This document shows positions 8,826 to 18,604 of a DNA stretch of 64,000 nt, in pieces. The position numbers and the translations under genes were made by a program. The notes below the pieces were generated by a model. The model made no database searches. It was given only the letters and a program-made list of their open reading frames with translations, and had not been told where the DNA came from. Numbering within the stretch: the stretch's first letter is position 1; every line of letters starts with the position of its first letter. Location of the stretch: contig NZ_CP028324.1 of NCBI RefSeq assembly GCF_003028855.1, forward strand, positions 1,674,001 to 1,738,000, in the 5' to 3' direction. Origin of the DNA: Pseudoduganella armeniaca. Its GTDB lineage: Bacteria > Pseudomonadota > Gammaproteobacteria > Burkholderiales > Burkholderiaceae_D.

Positions 8826-10505
8826 ATGAAATTCTCCCTGCATACCCTTGCCGCCGCAGCCGCCGCACTCGTCCTCGCGGGCTGCGCCAGCACCGCGCCC
8901 GGCACCGCCGAAATCAACCTGGTCGCGCTGAACGACCTGCACGGCCACCTGGAGGCCGACAAGTTCACCTACGCCGGCGTGGGCGAGAAGACCCAGCGCA
9001 CCGTCATGGCCGGCGGCATCGATACGCTGGCGGGCGCACTGCAGGCCTGGCGCAAGGAAGACCGCGAGCTGCTGCTGGTGGGCGCGGGCGACATGATCGG
9101 CGCCAGCCCGGCGCTGTCGGCGATGTGGGCGGACGAACCGACCCTGGGCGCGCTCGACCTGCTCGGACTGCAAGCGACGTCGGTCGGCAACCACGAGTTC
9201 GACCAGGGCCGCTTGGAACTGCTGCGCCAGCAGAAGGGTGGCTGCGCCTCGCCCCGGCCGGACAAGGCCTGCCGCTTCGACGGCAGCTACGCCGGCGCGA
9301 AGTTCAGCTACCTGGCCGCCAACGTCATCGACGCGAACACGCGCAAGCCGCTGCTGCCGGCCTACCGCATCCTCGAATCGAAGGGCGTCAAGATCGCCTT
9401 CATCGGTGCGGTGCTGCAGGACACGGCCGAAGTGGTGGCCGCCGCCGGCATCGCCGGCCTGCAGTTCGGCGACGAGGCCGACGCCGTCAACCGCCTGCTG
9501 CCGGAACTGCGCAAGCAGGGCGTCGGCGTGTTCGTCGTGCTGCTGCATCAGGGCGGTCGCACGGCGTCCGAATTCGACAAGCAGTACTGCGACGACCTGG
9601 AAGGCGAACTCGTCCCCGTCGTCAAGAAACTCGATCCGGCCATCCGCCTCGTCATCAGCGGCCACTCGCACAAGGGTTACCTGTGCAAGGTCGGCGACAA
9701 GCTCGTCACGCAGGCGCAGATGGGCGGCCATATGCTGTCGCGCATCAAGCTGGTGGTGGACCGGCAAACCAACCAGCTGGTGGACGTCAGCGCCCGCAAC
9801 GTCGTCATGACGCAGGGCGCGTATCCGGCCGACCCGCGCGCCGAGGCCTACCTGGCCAAGGTGCGCGCGCGCGGCAACGCGGAGCTGGCCAAGCCGGTGG
9901 CGAAGATCGGCGCGGCATCCGTCACGCGTGCGCTGACGGGCAGCGACGAATCCGCGCTGGGCAACCTGATCGCCGATGCGACCTTGTACGCCGGCCGCCC
10001 GTTCGGCGCCCAGATCGCGTTCATGAACGTGGGCGGTATCCGCGCCACCTTGGAAGCGGGGCCGGACAACGTGGTGTCGAAAGGCCAGGCGCTGGCTGTG
10101 CTCCCATTCGGCAACACGCTGGTCGTGATGAACCTGACGGGCGCGCAGATCCGCGCGCTGCTGGAGCAGCAATGGGTGGGCGACAAGGTCGAGTCGCGCG
10201 GCCTGCTGCAGGTGTCGGAAGGCTTCAGCTACCAGTACGACCTGCGCAAGCCGGCCGGCCAACGCGTGCTGGAAGTGACGCTGAACGGCGTGCCGCTGGA
10301 CGACAACGCATCCTACCGCGTGGCCGCCAACAACTTCATCGCCGAGGGCGGCGACGCGTTCCCGATGTTCGCCAAGGGGACCAACCGCGCCGAGACGGGC
10401 GTGCGCGACATCGACTCGCTGACGTCCTATTTGACCTACCGCGAGCAGCAGCGCAAGCCGGCCGGGCTGGCGGCCGAACAGCCGCGCATCCGCCGCGTGC
10501 AATAA
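8826..10505 (+). CDS. 5'-nucleotidase / metallophosphatase lipoprotein (UshA family)
   Basis: 559 residues starting at the ATG at 8826. A longer GTG-initiated frame from 8769 would only place 19 residues before an obvious lipoprotein signal. MKFSLHTLAAAAAALVLAGC ends in a canonical lipobox (LAGC, Cys20), so it is membrane-anchored, probably periplasmic or outer membrane. The dinuclear metal site shows NDLHGHLE (~37-44), GAGDMIGASP, VGNHEFDQG and SGHSHKG. The C-terminal 5'-nucleotidase substrate domain carries NVGGIRATLE and VAANNFIAEGGDAFP. It would release nucleosides from nucleotides. It is the first of three exported enzymes in one run, with an 10-bp gap to the next. A TACAAT box at 8793-8798 may be its -10. 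Confidence 0.92.
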   Translation: MKFSLHTLAAAAAALVLAGCASTAPGTAEINLVALNDLHGHLEADKFTYAGVGEKTQRTVMAGGIDTLAGALQAWRKEDRELLLVGAGDMIGASPALSAMWADEPTLGALDLLGLQATSVGNHEFDQGRLELLRQQKGGCASPRPDKACRFDGSYAGAKFSYLAANVIDANTRKPLLPAYRILESKGVKIAFIGAVLQDTAEVVAAAGIAGLQFGDEADAVNRLLPELRKQGVGVFVVLLHQGGRTASEFDKQYCDDLEGELVPVVKKLDPAIRLVISGHSHKGYLCKVGDKLVTQAQMGGHMLSRIKLVVDRQTNQLVDVSARNVVMTQGAYPADPRAEAYLAKVRARGNAELAKPVAKIGAASVTRALTGSDESALGNLIADATLYAGRPFGAQIAFMNVGGIRATLEAGPDNVVSKGQALAVLPFGNTLVVMNLTGAQIRALLEQQWVGDKVESRGLLQVSEGFSYQYDLRKPAGQRVLEVTLNGVPLDDNASYRVAANNFIAEGGDAFPMFAKGTNRAETGVRDIDSLTSYLTYREQQRKPAGLAAEQPRIRRVQ

Positions 10506-10515
10506 GGAGAGCACC

Positions 10516-11757
10516 ATGCGCCGTATTCTTGCCACCGCATTGCTGGCGGCCCTGGCCGGCAGTGCCCACGCCGACTTCCGCATCCCGGGCTTCGAGCTGG
10601 TGCTGACGACGCCCGTCGAGACGACGCTGGCCAACCCGGACCTGCGCGACGCCGTCAGCGTTTGGTGTGAGCTGTTCGACAACGCCCGCCACGACATCGC
10701 CATCGGCCAGTTCTACGCCGTGGCGAAAGCCGGCAGCCCGTTCGAGAAGGTGGTCGAACGCCTGGAAGCGGCCGGCAAGCGCGGCGTCAAGATCCGCTTC
10801 CTGCTCGACAAGAAGGGCGTCAACCTGTCCGATGCCGCCACCCTGGACCGGCTGCGCGCGATCCCCAACCTGGAGCTGCGCATCCTCGACTACAGCCAGC
10901 TGACCGGCAACGGCATCATCCATGCCAAGTACGTGCTGGCCGACGGCAAGGTGGCCTTTGTCGGCAGCCAGAACTTCGACTGGCGCTCGTTCACCCATAT
11001 CCACGAGACAGGTTTGAGGATCGATGATCCCGCCGTCGTCGGCCAGGTCGCCGCCATCTTCGAGCAGGACTGGCGCGCCCAGGCCGCGCTGGCGCAAGGC
11101 GTCAAGGTCACGCCGCTGCAGGCCAAGGCGGCCGCGTTGCCGGCACAGGCCGAGCTGGCGCGCCCGTCCTACCTGCTGGCCAGCCCGGCGGCCTACAACC
11201 CGCCCGGCGTGCGCGATTCCGAAACCGGCCTGCCGGCCTTGCTGGCCGAGGCCAAGGAGGAAGTGCGCATCCAGCTGCTCGACTACGCGCCGCTGTCGTA
11301 CGGCCCGCAGGGCACGCGGCCTTACTATGCCGTGATCGACAACGCCGTGCGCGCCGCCGCCAACCGCGGCGTCAGGATCAAGCTGATGGTGTCGAACTGG
11401 AACCTGGAAGCGCCCGCGCTGCCGTACCTGAAAAGCCTGGCAGTGCTACCGAACGTGGAGATCCGCGTCGTGACCTTGCCACGGGCGTCCACCGGCTTCA
11501 TCCCGTTCGCGCGCGTCATCCACAGCAAGACGATGACGATCGACGGCAAGCTGGCCTGGGTCGGCACCAGCAACTGGGCGGGCGGCTACCTGGACCTGTC
11601 GCGCAACCTCGAGGTGGTGATGCGCAACGAAGCGATGGCGCGCCGCCTGGCCGCGCTGCACGAGCAGACGTGGAACTCGTCGTACGCGCAAAAACTGGAC
11701 GTCAATCGCGATTACCCGAAACCGAACAAGGCAACCGAAAAGGCAGCAACCGAATGA
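10516..11757 (+). CDS. Exported phospholipase-D-fold protein resembling PLD3/PLD4-type nucleases
   Basis: 413 residues with a Sec signal peptide (MRRILATALLAALAGSAHA, cleavage ~19). Two HxK(x)4D catalytic motifs are intact: HAKYVLADGK at residues ~136-145 followed by GSQNFDWRS, and HSKTMTIDGK at ~336-345 followed by GTSNWAGGYLDLSRN. The segments GSxNxDWRS and GTSNWxGxY are what I recall of the PLD3/PLD4 group, whose eukaryotic members are 5'-3' exonucleases. Placed between a 5'-nucleotidase and an S1/P1 nuclease (ATGA overlap with the latter), a role in extracellular DNA or RNA digestion is more likely than lipid hydrolysis. That assignment is inference; the phospholipase-D fold itself is certain. 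Confidence 0.85.
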   Translation: MRRILATALLAALAGSAHADFRIPGFELVLTTPVETTLANPDLRDAVSVWCELFDNARHDIAIGQFYAVAKAGSPFEKVVERLEAAGKRGVKIRFLLDKKGVNLSDAATLDRLRAIPNLELRILDYSQLTGNGIIHAKYVLADGKVAFVGSQNFDWRSFTHIHETGLRIDDPAVVGQVAAIFEQDWRAQAALAQGVKVTPLQAKAAALPAQAELARPSYLLASPAAYNPPGVRDSETGLPALLAEAKEEVRIQLLDYAPLSYGPQGTRPYYAVIDNAVRAAANRGVRIKLMVSNWNLEAPALPYLKSLAVLPNVEIRVVTLPRASTGFIPFARVIHSKTMTIDGKLAWVGTSNWAGGYLDLSRNLEVVMRNEAMARRLAALHEQTWNSSYAQKLDVNRDYPKPNKATEKAATE

Positions 11758-12815
11758 AGAAACTCGCATGCACGCTGGCGCTGGCCGGCGCTTTCGCTAC
11801 CGTCTCCTCCAGCGTCCTGGCATGGGGCAACGACGGCCACCGCGCCGTCGGCGCCATCGCCGACAAGCTGCTCAAGGGCAGCAACGCCGAGAAGCAGGTC
11901 GCGGCCCTGCTGCTGCCAGGCGAGAGCCTGGAAAAGGTGGCCACGTGGGCCGATTGCGTCAAGGGCAGCTGGTGCGGCCCGCAGACGGCGGAGATGGTCG
12001 ACTACGTCAACGCCAATCCGAAGCATTCCGAATACCACTACACCGACGTGCCGTTCCAGCTGGACGCATACCACGACCACGGTGTCGGCACGTTCGACGA
12101 CGACATCGTGCAGACCTTGAAGAGCGCGATCGCGGTCCTGCAGGGCAAGGACACGCCGCAAACCAATCCGCACCGCTTCAGCAAGCGCCAGGCGCTCCTG
12201 ATCGTCACGCACCTGGCCGGCGACATCCACCAGCCGCTGCACGTGGGCGCGGGCTTCGTCGGCAAGGACGGCAAGTTCCTCGTGCCGAAGTCGCATGCCG
12301 AGGTCGATGCTCTGAACGTGTTCGACTCGCGCGGCGGCAACAACCTGCTGCTGGACGACGCCGTGCTGACGGCCAGCAGCGACAAGCTGATCCCGCCGGC
12401 GCCGCCGAAGGAAGGCGCCGCGCCGGCATCGGCGAAATCGCCGACGAAGCCGTTCCACTCGTACTGGGACACGACGGTGGTGGACTATGCGATGCGCCGC
12501 TCGAGCACGCGCACGCCGGAGCAGTTCGCCCAGTACGCCATCGACAGCAAGCCGGCGGTGTCCGTCAACACGGGCGACGTGGCGGGCTGGCCGTACCAGT
12601 GGGCCAACGAATCGCTGGCGGTGTCGAAGGCGGCGCACAAGGACGTGACGGTGGGCGCCGTGTCGACGCAGACCAGCAGGAGCGGCGAGTCGTACAAGGT
12701 GTGGGCGCTGACGGTGCCGGAGAACTACCCGGTGCCATCCTCCGCGCTGGCGCGCGAGCAGCTGATCAAGGGCGGCTATCACCTGGCGGCGCTGCTGCGG
12801 GCGATCTGGCCATGA
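11754..12815 (+). CDS. S1/P1-type zinc nuclease, exported
   Basis: 353 residues. The start at 11754 overlaps the previous stop (ATGA) and gives a clean signal peptide (MKKLACTLALAGAFATVSSSVLA). A longer upstream frame has no signal. Cleavage after Ala23 would leave Trp24 as the N-terminus, followed by GNDGH. In P1 nuclease the N-terminal Trp and this His help bind the zinc cluster. THLAGDIHQPLHVG and FHSYWDTTVVD supply further zinc ligands. The enzyme cleaves single-stranded DNA and RNA to 5'-mononucleotides, exactly what the upstream 5'-nucleotidase would use. It is the last gene of the exported trio; a 53-nt hairpin element follows 14 bp after the stop. Confidence 0.93.
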   Translation: MKKLACTLALAGAFATVSSSVLAWGNDGHRAVGAIADKLLKGSNAEKQVAALLLPGESLEKVATWADCVKGSWCGPQTAEMVDYVNANPKHSEYHYTDVPFQLDAYHDHGVGTFDDDIVQTLKSAIAVLQGKDTPQTNPHRFSKRQALLIVTHLAGDIHQPLHVGAGFVGKDGKFLVPKSHAEVDALNVFDSRGGNNLLLDDAVLTASSDKLIPPAPPKEGAAPASAKSPTKPFHSYWDTTVVDYAMRRSSTRTPEQFAQYAIDSKPAVSVNTGDVAGWPYQWANESLAVSKAAHKDVTVGAVSTQTSRSGESYKVWALTVPENYPVPSSALAREQLIKGGYHLAALLRAIWP

Positions 12816-12829
12816 TCCGCTGAACCCCA

Positions 12830-12882
12830 GGTGACAGGCACCAAATTGCAGGTCTGCGACCTGCAATTTGGTGCCTGTCACC
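12830..12882. repeat. 53-nt hairpin element, copy 1 (25-bp perfect stem, loop TGC)
   Basis: Left arm 12830-12854 begins GGTGACAGGC and ends AGGTC; right arm 12858-12882 is its exact reverse complement, ending GCCTGTCACC. It lies between the convergent stops of the S1/P1 nuclease and the DeoR-type regulator. Same length, stem length and loop size as the copies at 35306, 54794 and 54865. It may terminate transcription from both sides, though no T-tract is present. Confidence 0.92.
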
Positions 12883-12917
12883 TTCGGGTCTACGTCGATC
12901 CGCCACCTTCGGATGGC

Positions 12918-13673
12918 TCACCCCAGCGTCACCGCAATCCCCATCGCCCGATAAGGCGCCAGCAGCGCCTCGTCCGTCTGCGCGCTGACGACGATGCGGT
13001 TGATCGTCGCCAGCGGCGCGATCGCGAACGGCGCCGCCGTCCCCAGCTTTTCCGGCGACGCCAGCACCACGGTACTGCGCGCCGCCGCGCTGATCGCGCG
13101 CTTCACGCACGCCTCGTCGTAGTCCCCCGTCGTGATGCCGGCCTCCGGATCGAGGCTGCACACACCCATGAAAAACACGTCGGTGCGGATCTGGCCGATG
13201 GCCTCCAGCGCCTGCGCGCCGCAGGCCACGATCGAGTGCTTGAACAGCCGGCCGCCGATCATGATCACCTCCACATTGGGATGCTCCACCAGTTCCACCG
13301 CGATGGACGGGCTGTGCGTGACAACGGTCGCGCGCAGCTCGCGCGGCAGCGCGCGGGCCAGCTGCACGGCCGTCGTGCCGCCGTCGATGAACACCACCTG
13401 GCCGGGTTCGATCAGCGCCGCCGCCGCGCGCGCGATGGCGGGCTTGGCGTCGGTCGAGATGGTGGTGCGTACGGCGAAGTTCGCCTGCGCCGGCGAGGCG
13501 GGCAGGGCGCCGCCATGCACCCGGCGCAGCAGGCCTTCCTTGGCCAGCTCGCGCAGGTCGCGGCGGATGGTGTCCTCCGACAGCCCCAGCGATTCGGACA
13601 GGGTGCGGGCGACGATCTGCCCTTCCTCATCGAGGATCTTGAGCAGCAGTTGTTTGCGTTGACTGGTCAGCAT
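12918..13673 (-). CDS. DeoR/GlpR-family transcriptional regulator
   Basis: About 251 residues from the internal ATG at 13673 (MLTSQRKQLLLKILDEEGQ), which matches the usual DeoR N-terminus. The open frame continues to an ATG at 13709, but that lies inside a palindromic operator candidate and adds atypical residues. The helix-turn-helix occupies ~residues 20-55 with the family signature LSEDTIRRDLRELAKEG. The C-terminal DeoRC sensor domain carries FIDGGTTAVQLARALP and GISTGDY-like TTGDYDEACVKRA. DeoR-type proteins sense phosphorylated sugars. It is divergent from the NudK-like gene and convergent with the nuclease gene. Whether it controls either, or the nearby nucleoside genes, cannot be read here. 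Confidence 0.88.
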   Translation of the reverse strand: MLTSQRKQLLLKILDEEGQIVARTLSESLGLSEDTIRRDLRELAKEGLLRRVHGGALPASPAQANFAVRTTISTDAKPAIARAAAALIEPGQVVFIDGGTTAVQLARALPRELRATVVTHSPSIAVELVEHPNVEVIMIGGRLFKHSIVACGAQALEAIGQIRTDVFFMGVCSLDPEAGITTGDYDEACVKRAISAAARSTVVLASPEKLGTAAPFAIAPLATINRIVVSAQTDEALLAPYRAMGIAVTLG

Positions 13674-13697
13674 ATGCACGATTTTTCTTGAGATTGC

Positions 13698-13717
13698 ACG
13701 ATATTGCATGATATCGT
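13698..13717. promoter_or_regulatory. Palindromic operator candidate between deoR-type gene and nudK
   Basis: ACGATAT (13698-13704) and ATATCGT (13711-13717) form a perfect 7-bp inverted repeat around six bases. A partial copy (TGCACGAT) occurs again at 13675-13682. The divergent intergenic position is typical for DeoR-family autoregulation. The pairing is seen; the protein partner is inferred. Confidence 0.45.
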
Positions 13718-13744
13718 AAAAATAAGCAAACTCGAGGAGCGCTC

Positions 13745-14356
13745 ATGCAGATCCGGATCAAGGAAGTGAAAACGCTGGCGGACGACTGGTACGTGCTGAA
13801 GAAAACCACGTTCGAGTACCGCCGTCGCGACGGCACATGGCAGACGATGTCGCGCGAGACCTACGACCGCGGTCATGGCGCCGTGATCCTGCTGTACAAC
13901 CTGGTGCGTCGCACGGTGATCCTGGTGCGCCAGTTCCGCTATCCGGCCTACGGCTACGGCGGCACCCACGACGGCTACCTGCTGGAGGCACCGGCCGGAC
14001 TGCTCGACGCGGCCACGCCGGAACAGCGCATCCGCGCCGAGGTGGAGGAGGAGACGGGCTACCGCGTGCACCAGGTGCGGCGTGTGTTCGAGGCGTTCAT
14101 GAGCCCCGGCTCGGTGACGGAGCGGCTGTACTTCTTCGTGGCCGAATACGAGCCGGACAGCCGCGTGAGCGGTGGCGGCGGCGTCGAGCAGGAGGGCGAG
14201 GACATCGAAGTGGTGGAGCTGGACATCGACGCCGCGCTGGCGATGGTAGCGGACGGACGCATTGAGGACGGCAAGACGATCATGCTGCTGCAGCACGCGG
14301 CACTGGTGTTGTTCCGCGACGGTAGCGGCGCGCCTGCGGTCGGTCGGATGCTCTAG
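13745..14356 (+). CDS. nudK: Nudix hydrolase, NudK (GDP-mannose pyrophosphatase)-like
   Basis: 203 residues. The Nudix box is complete: Gly in APAGLLDA, Glu in ATPEQ, then RAEVEEETGYR (residues ~84-107), with the metal-binding glutamates of the EVEEE stretch. Flanking segments VRQFRYPAYGYGG and the FMSPGSVTERLYFFVAEYEP loop resemble the NudK/ADP-ribose pyrophosphatase group, in which the SPGxxTE loop is conserved. It would hydrolyse a nucleoside-diphosphate sugar in the cytoplasm. GAGGAG lies just upstream of the ATG. Divergent from the DeoR-type gene and 30 bp before a cytochrome c gene. Choice of NudK over other ADP-sugar pyrophosphatases is moderately certain. Confidence 0.8.
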   Translation: MQIRIKEVKTLADDWYVLKKTTFEYRRRDGTWQTMSRETYDRGHGAVILLYNLVRRTVILVRQFRYPAYGYGGTHDGYLLEAPAGLLDAATPEQRIRAEVEEETGYRVHQVRRVFEAFMSPGSVTERLYFFVAEYEPDSRVSGGGGVEQEGEDIEVVELDIDAALAMVADGRIEDGKTIMLLQHAALVLFRDGSGAPAVGRML

Positions 14357-14386
14357 AATCGAGGCATACCACACAGGAGAAAACCA

Positions 14387-14704
14387 ATGAAACAAGTCGT
14401 TGCAGCAAGCCTGTTGGCGCTCGTCGCGAGCGTCGCCGCTAGCGCCGCCCACGCGGCCACGCCGGAAGAACTGGCGAAATCGAAGAACTGCATGGCCTGC
14501 CACGCCGTCGCCACCAAGCTGGTGGGCCCGGCCTACAAGGACGTGGCCGCCAAGTACAAAGGCCAGAAGGACGCCGAGGACAAGCTGGTGCAGAAGGTCA
14601 TGAAGGGCGGCGCCGGCGTGTGGGGCCCGGTGCCGATGCCGCCGAATGCCGTGTCGGATGCGGAGGCGCATACGCTGGTCAAGTGGATCCTGGCGCAGAA
14701 ATGA
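14387..14704 (+). CDS. Class I cytochrome c (c551/c552-like), periplasmic
   Basis: 105 residues with a signal peptide (cleavage near AAHAA, residue ~21) and a single haem site CMACH at residues 35-39. A distal methionine candidate lies in PVPMPPNAVSD, the usual position for the axial Met of small c551-type cytochromes. The C-terminal helix DAEAHTLVKWILAQ closes the fold. It is a soluble electron carrier with no visible partner oxidoreductase next door. An AGGAG lies upstream of the ATG. The gene is followed by repeat elements 15 bp after its stop. Confidence 0.92.
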   Translation: MKQVVAASLLALVASVAASAAHAATPEELAKSKNCMACHAVATKLVGPAYKDVAAKYKGQKDAEDKLVQKVMKGGAGVWGPVPMPPNAVSDAEAHTLVKWILAQK

Positions 14705-14718
14705 GGTTGGGTCTGCTT

Positions 14719-14867
14719 GGGGTCTGTCCCTTCGGGACTGACCCCGGTTGTTATCGCTGGCGCTCGCGTATCCTCGGTATTCATGAGCCGCTGATAAAAA
14801 CCGGGGTCTGTCCCCTCAATGCGCCAACAACATGGCTCGTTGCCGACACTTATCGGGGACAGACCCC
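14719..14867. repeat. Compact 27-nt hairpin plus one 72-nt long-form element
   Basis: 14719-14745 is the same compact hairpin as at 4521 (GGGGTCTGTCCC, TTC, GGGACTGACCCC). 14796-14867 is a 72-nt element: AAAAACC, then the terminal repeat GGGGTCTGTCCCC, a 39-nt interior ending ACACTTATC, and the inverted terminal repeat GGGGACAGACCCC. The block separates the cytochrome c gene from the convergent nucleoside transporter operon. Confidence 0.85.
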
Positions 14868-14884
14868 AGCCCCATCAGCTCGCC

Positions 14885-14911
14885 AAAAAAACGCCCGCAA
14901 TCGCGGGCGTT
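14885..14911 (-). terminator. Rho-independent terminator of the nucleoside ABC transporter operon
   Basis: On the minus strand a 9-bp GC-rich stem (arms 14890-14898 and 14903-14911, four-base loop) runs into seven T residues (A-run 14885-14891 on the plus strand), 20 bp after the last permease stop. Confidence 0.9.
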
Positions 14912-14930
14912 CTTGCATCAGCAGCGTCGC

Positions 14931-15902
14931 TTACCGCGACTTCACGAACGGCACCCCGATCGCCTTCGGCGCCACCGACTTGGCCATCAGCCCGGCCAGC
15001 GCGATCACCGTTACCACGTACGGCACCATCTGGATCAGCGCGCCCGGGATGCGGCCAACCACCGGCAGGTCGACGCCTTCCAGCTGGATCTGCACGGCCG
15101 TGAAGAAGCCGAACATCAGGCAGCCCAGGAACGTGTAGAAGGGGCGCCAGTTGCCGAACACCATGGCCGTCAGCGCCAGGTAGCCCATGCCGGCCGACAT
15201 GTCGCGCAGGAAGAAGCCGCTCTGCACGATGGCCAGATACGCACCGGAGAAGGAGCACAGCATGCCGGCGATCAGCATCGACGTGTAGCGGGTGCGCTCG
15301 ACCGAAACACCGGCCGCGTCGGCCGCGTGCGGGTTCTCGCCGCAGGCGCGCAGGCGCAGGCCAAAACGGGTGTGATACAAGAGCCAGTGCACCAGCGGCA
15401 CCAGCGCGAACGCGGCGTACACCAGGATCGAGTGGCCGCCCAGCAGCTGCGTCCAGATCCAGCCCAGCACCGGCACGTCCGCCACGGCGGCGCTGCCCGG
15501 CAGGGTCACGTACGGCAGGCGCGCGGTGCCCAGGTCCGGCGTGCGGCCGCCCTGCTGGAAGAAGTACTGCGCCACGACGAACGTCAGGCCGCTCATCGCG
15601 ATGTTGATGGCGATGCCGGCCACCAGCTGGTTGCCCTTCTGCGTGACGGCCACGTAGCCCTGCAGGGTGGCCAGCGCGATCGACACGGCCATGCCGGCCA
15701 GGATGCCGTACCACGGGTTCTGCGTGGTGAAGGCCACGGCGGCGGAGACGAAGGCCGAGGCCAGGATCTTGCCTTCGAGGCCGATGTCGATGACGCCGGA
15801 GCGTTCCGCGAACAGGCCGGCCATCGCGGCGAAAATCAGGACCGGCGCGTTGCGCACGGTCGAGACGACGATACTGCCCAGATGAAGATCTTCGAAAGTC
15901 AT
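14931..15902 (-). CDS. Nucleoside ABC transporter permease (second membrane subunit, NupQ/YufQ-like)
   Basis: 323 residues, a hydrophobic BPD_transp_2-type permease with about eight to nine membrane spans. The N-terminal segment VRNAPVLIFAAMAGLFAERSGVIDIGLEGKIL carries the EGKIL/IGLEG signature of the permeases that partner BMP-type binding proteins. It is the last gene of a minus-strand operon, starting 4 bp after the stop of the first permease. With the ATPase and the binding protein it forms an inner-membrane importer; known relatives import nucleosides. The purine and pyrimidine salvage genes around it support that substrate. Confidence 0.9.
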   Translation of the reverse strand: MTFEDLHLGSIVVSTVRNAPVLIFAAMAGLFAERSGVIDIGLEGKILASAFVSAAVAFTTQNPWYGILAGMAVSIALATLQGYVAVTQKGNQLVAGIAINIAMSGLTFVVAQYFFQQGGRTPDLGTARLPYVTLPGSAAVADVPVLGWIWTQLLGGHSILVYAAFALVPLVHWLLYHTRFGLRLRACGENPHAADAAGVSVERTRYTSMLIAGMLCSFSGAYLAIVQSGFFLRDMSAGMGYLALTAMVFGNWRPFYTFLGCLMFGFFTAVQIQLEGVDLPVVGRIPGALIQMVPYVVTVIALAGLMAKSVAPKAIGVPFVKSR

Positions 15903-15906
15903 GATC

Positions 15907-16985
15907 TCAGCCCTTTTTACCTTTGATCAGTTTGATGAGCACGGGCGCGTACAGGTTCTCCATCGCGCCGCAGAACAGGATGATCAGGCCTTGGATGAAG
16001 ATGAACGTCTCGGTCGGGATATTCGGCTTTTCCAGCGACAGGTCGAAGCCGCCCTGGATCAGCGCGCCGAACAGCACCGACGACAGGAAGATGCCGACCG
16101 GATGCTGGCGCCCCATCAGCGCGATGGCGATGCCGACGAAACCGGCGCCGCCGACGAAGTTCAGCGACAGGTAATGCGTCGAGCCCATGATCGAGTTGAC
16201 GGCGCCCAGGCCTGCCAGTGCGCCCGAGATCAGCATCGTGACGATGATCATGGCGCTGATCTTCACGCCGGCATAGTGCGCGGCATGCTTGTTCAGGCCC
16301 GTGGCGCGCAGCTTGTAGCCCCAGGCCGAACGGGACACGAACACGCCGTAGATCACCAGCGCCAGGATCGACAGGAAGAAGCTGACGTTGAGCGGCGTAT
16401 CGCCCAGCGCCGGGAACCAGGCGTTCAGCGGCGGCAGCGCGGCCGCGTCCGAGAACACGCGGCTGGCGGTGTTCTGTTCGCCCGGCGGGATCAGGTACTT
16501 GACGATGACGAAGTTCATCAGCGACGCGGCGATGAAGTTGAACATGATCGTCGTCACGACGATGTGGCTGCCCCGTTTGGCCTGCAGGTAGCCGGGAATG
16601 AAGGCCCACAGCGCGCCGAACAGCGCCGCGCCGACCATGCCGACCGGGATCAGGAGATACCACGGCAGGGATGCGTCGAACGCCAGCATCGCCAGGGTCA
16701 GCCCAAGGCCGCCGAAATACATCTGGCCTTCGGCACCGATGTTGAACAGGCCGGCCTGCATCGCCAGCGACACCGCCAGGCCGGTGAAGATGAAGGTGGA
16801 GGCGTAGAACAGCGTGTACGACAGGCCTTCCGGATTGACGATCGCGCTGTTGACCAGGATGCGCATCGCATCGACCGGGTCTTCGCCCAGCAGGTGGATC
16901 GCCAGCGCGGCGACCAGCAGCGCCGAGAGCAGGTTCAGGAGCGGAAGGACAATGCCGGTTGCCCAGCGTGGCATATCGTTGGTAG

Positions 16986-16989
<4 letters not shown>
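15907..16989 (-). CDS. Nucleoside ABC transporter permease (first membrane subunit, NupP/YufP-like)
   Basis: 360 residues, BPD_transp_2-type membrane protein with roughly ten hydrophobic segments. The FTGLAVSLAMQAGLFNIGAEGQMYFGGL stretch (~residues 72-99) is the cytoplasmic EAA-like signature for this family (NIGAEGQ). Its start overlaps the ATPase stop by four bases. Family partners suggest heterodimer formation with the downstream permease. Longer than the second permease because of an extended N-terminus and first periplasmic loop, as usual. Confidence 0.9.
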
Positions 16990-18512
<1,523 letters not shown>

Positions 18513-18532
18513 AGGATTTTAGGATGGTTTTA

Positions 18533-18574
18533 CTGAAAAACGCGCCGCAGGGGAGATGCCCCTGCGGCGCGTTT
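18533..18574 (-). terminator. Intercistronic attenuator-like hairpin after the binding-protein gene
   Basis: A 16-bp stem (18538-18553 with 18559-18574, five-base loop), on the minus strand followed by a short T run (plus-strand A-run 18536-18540). It sits between the binding-protein stop and the ATPase start. Partial termination or mRNA stabilisation here would leave more binding protein than ATPase and permease, a common arrangement in ABC operons. The structure is seen; the effect is inferred. Confidence 0.75.
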
Positions 18575-18604
18575 CTACGGGAAGTCCCGAACGTTAAAGA
18601 AGGA

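Noticed and set aside
10516..11757. Cardiolipin synthase
   Set aside because: Two HKD motifs fit, but it has a cleavable signal peptide, no N-terminal membrane helices, and PLD3/4-like GSxNxDWRS and GTSNWxGxY segments in a nuclease operon.
14620..15138. 172-codon plus-strand frame across the cytochrome c end and transporter end
   Set aside because: It runs through repeat DNA and antisense to the permease; the permease frame is well supported.
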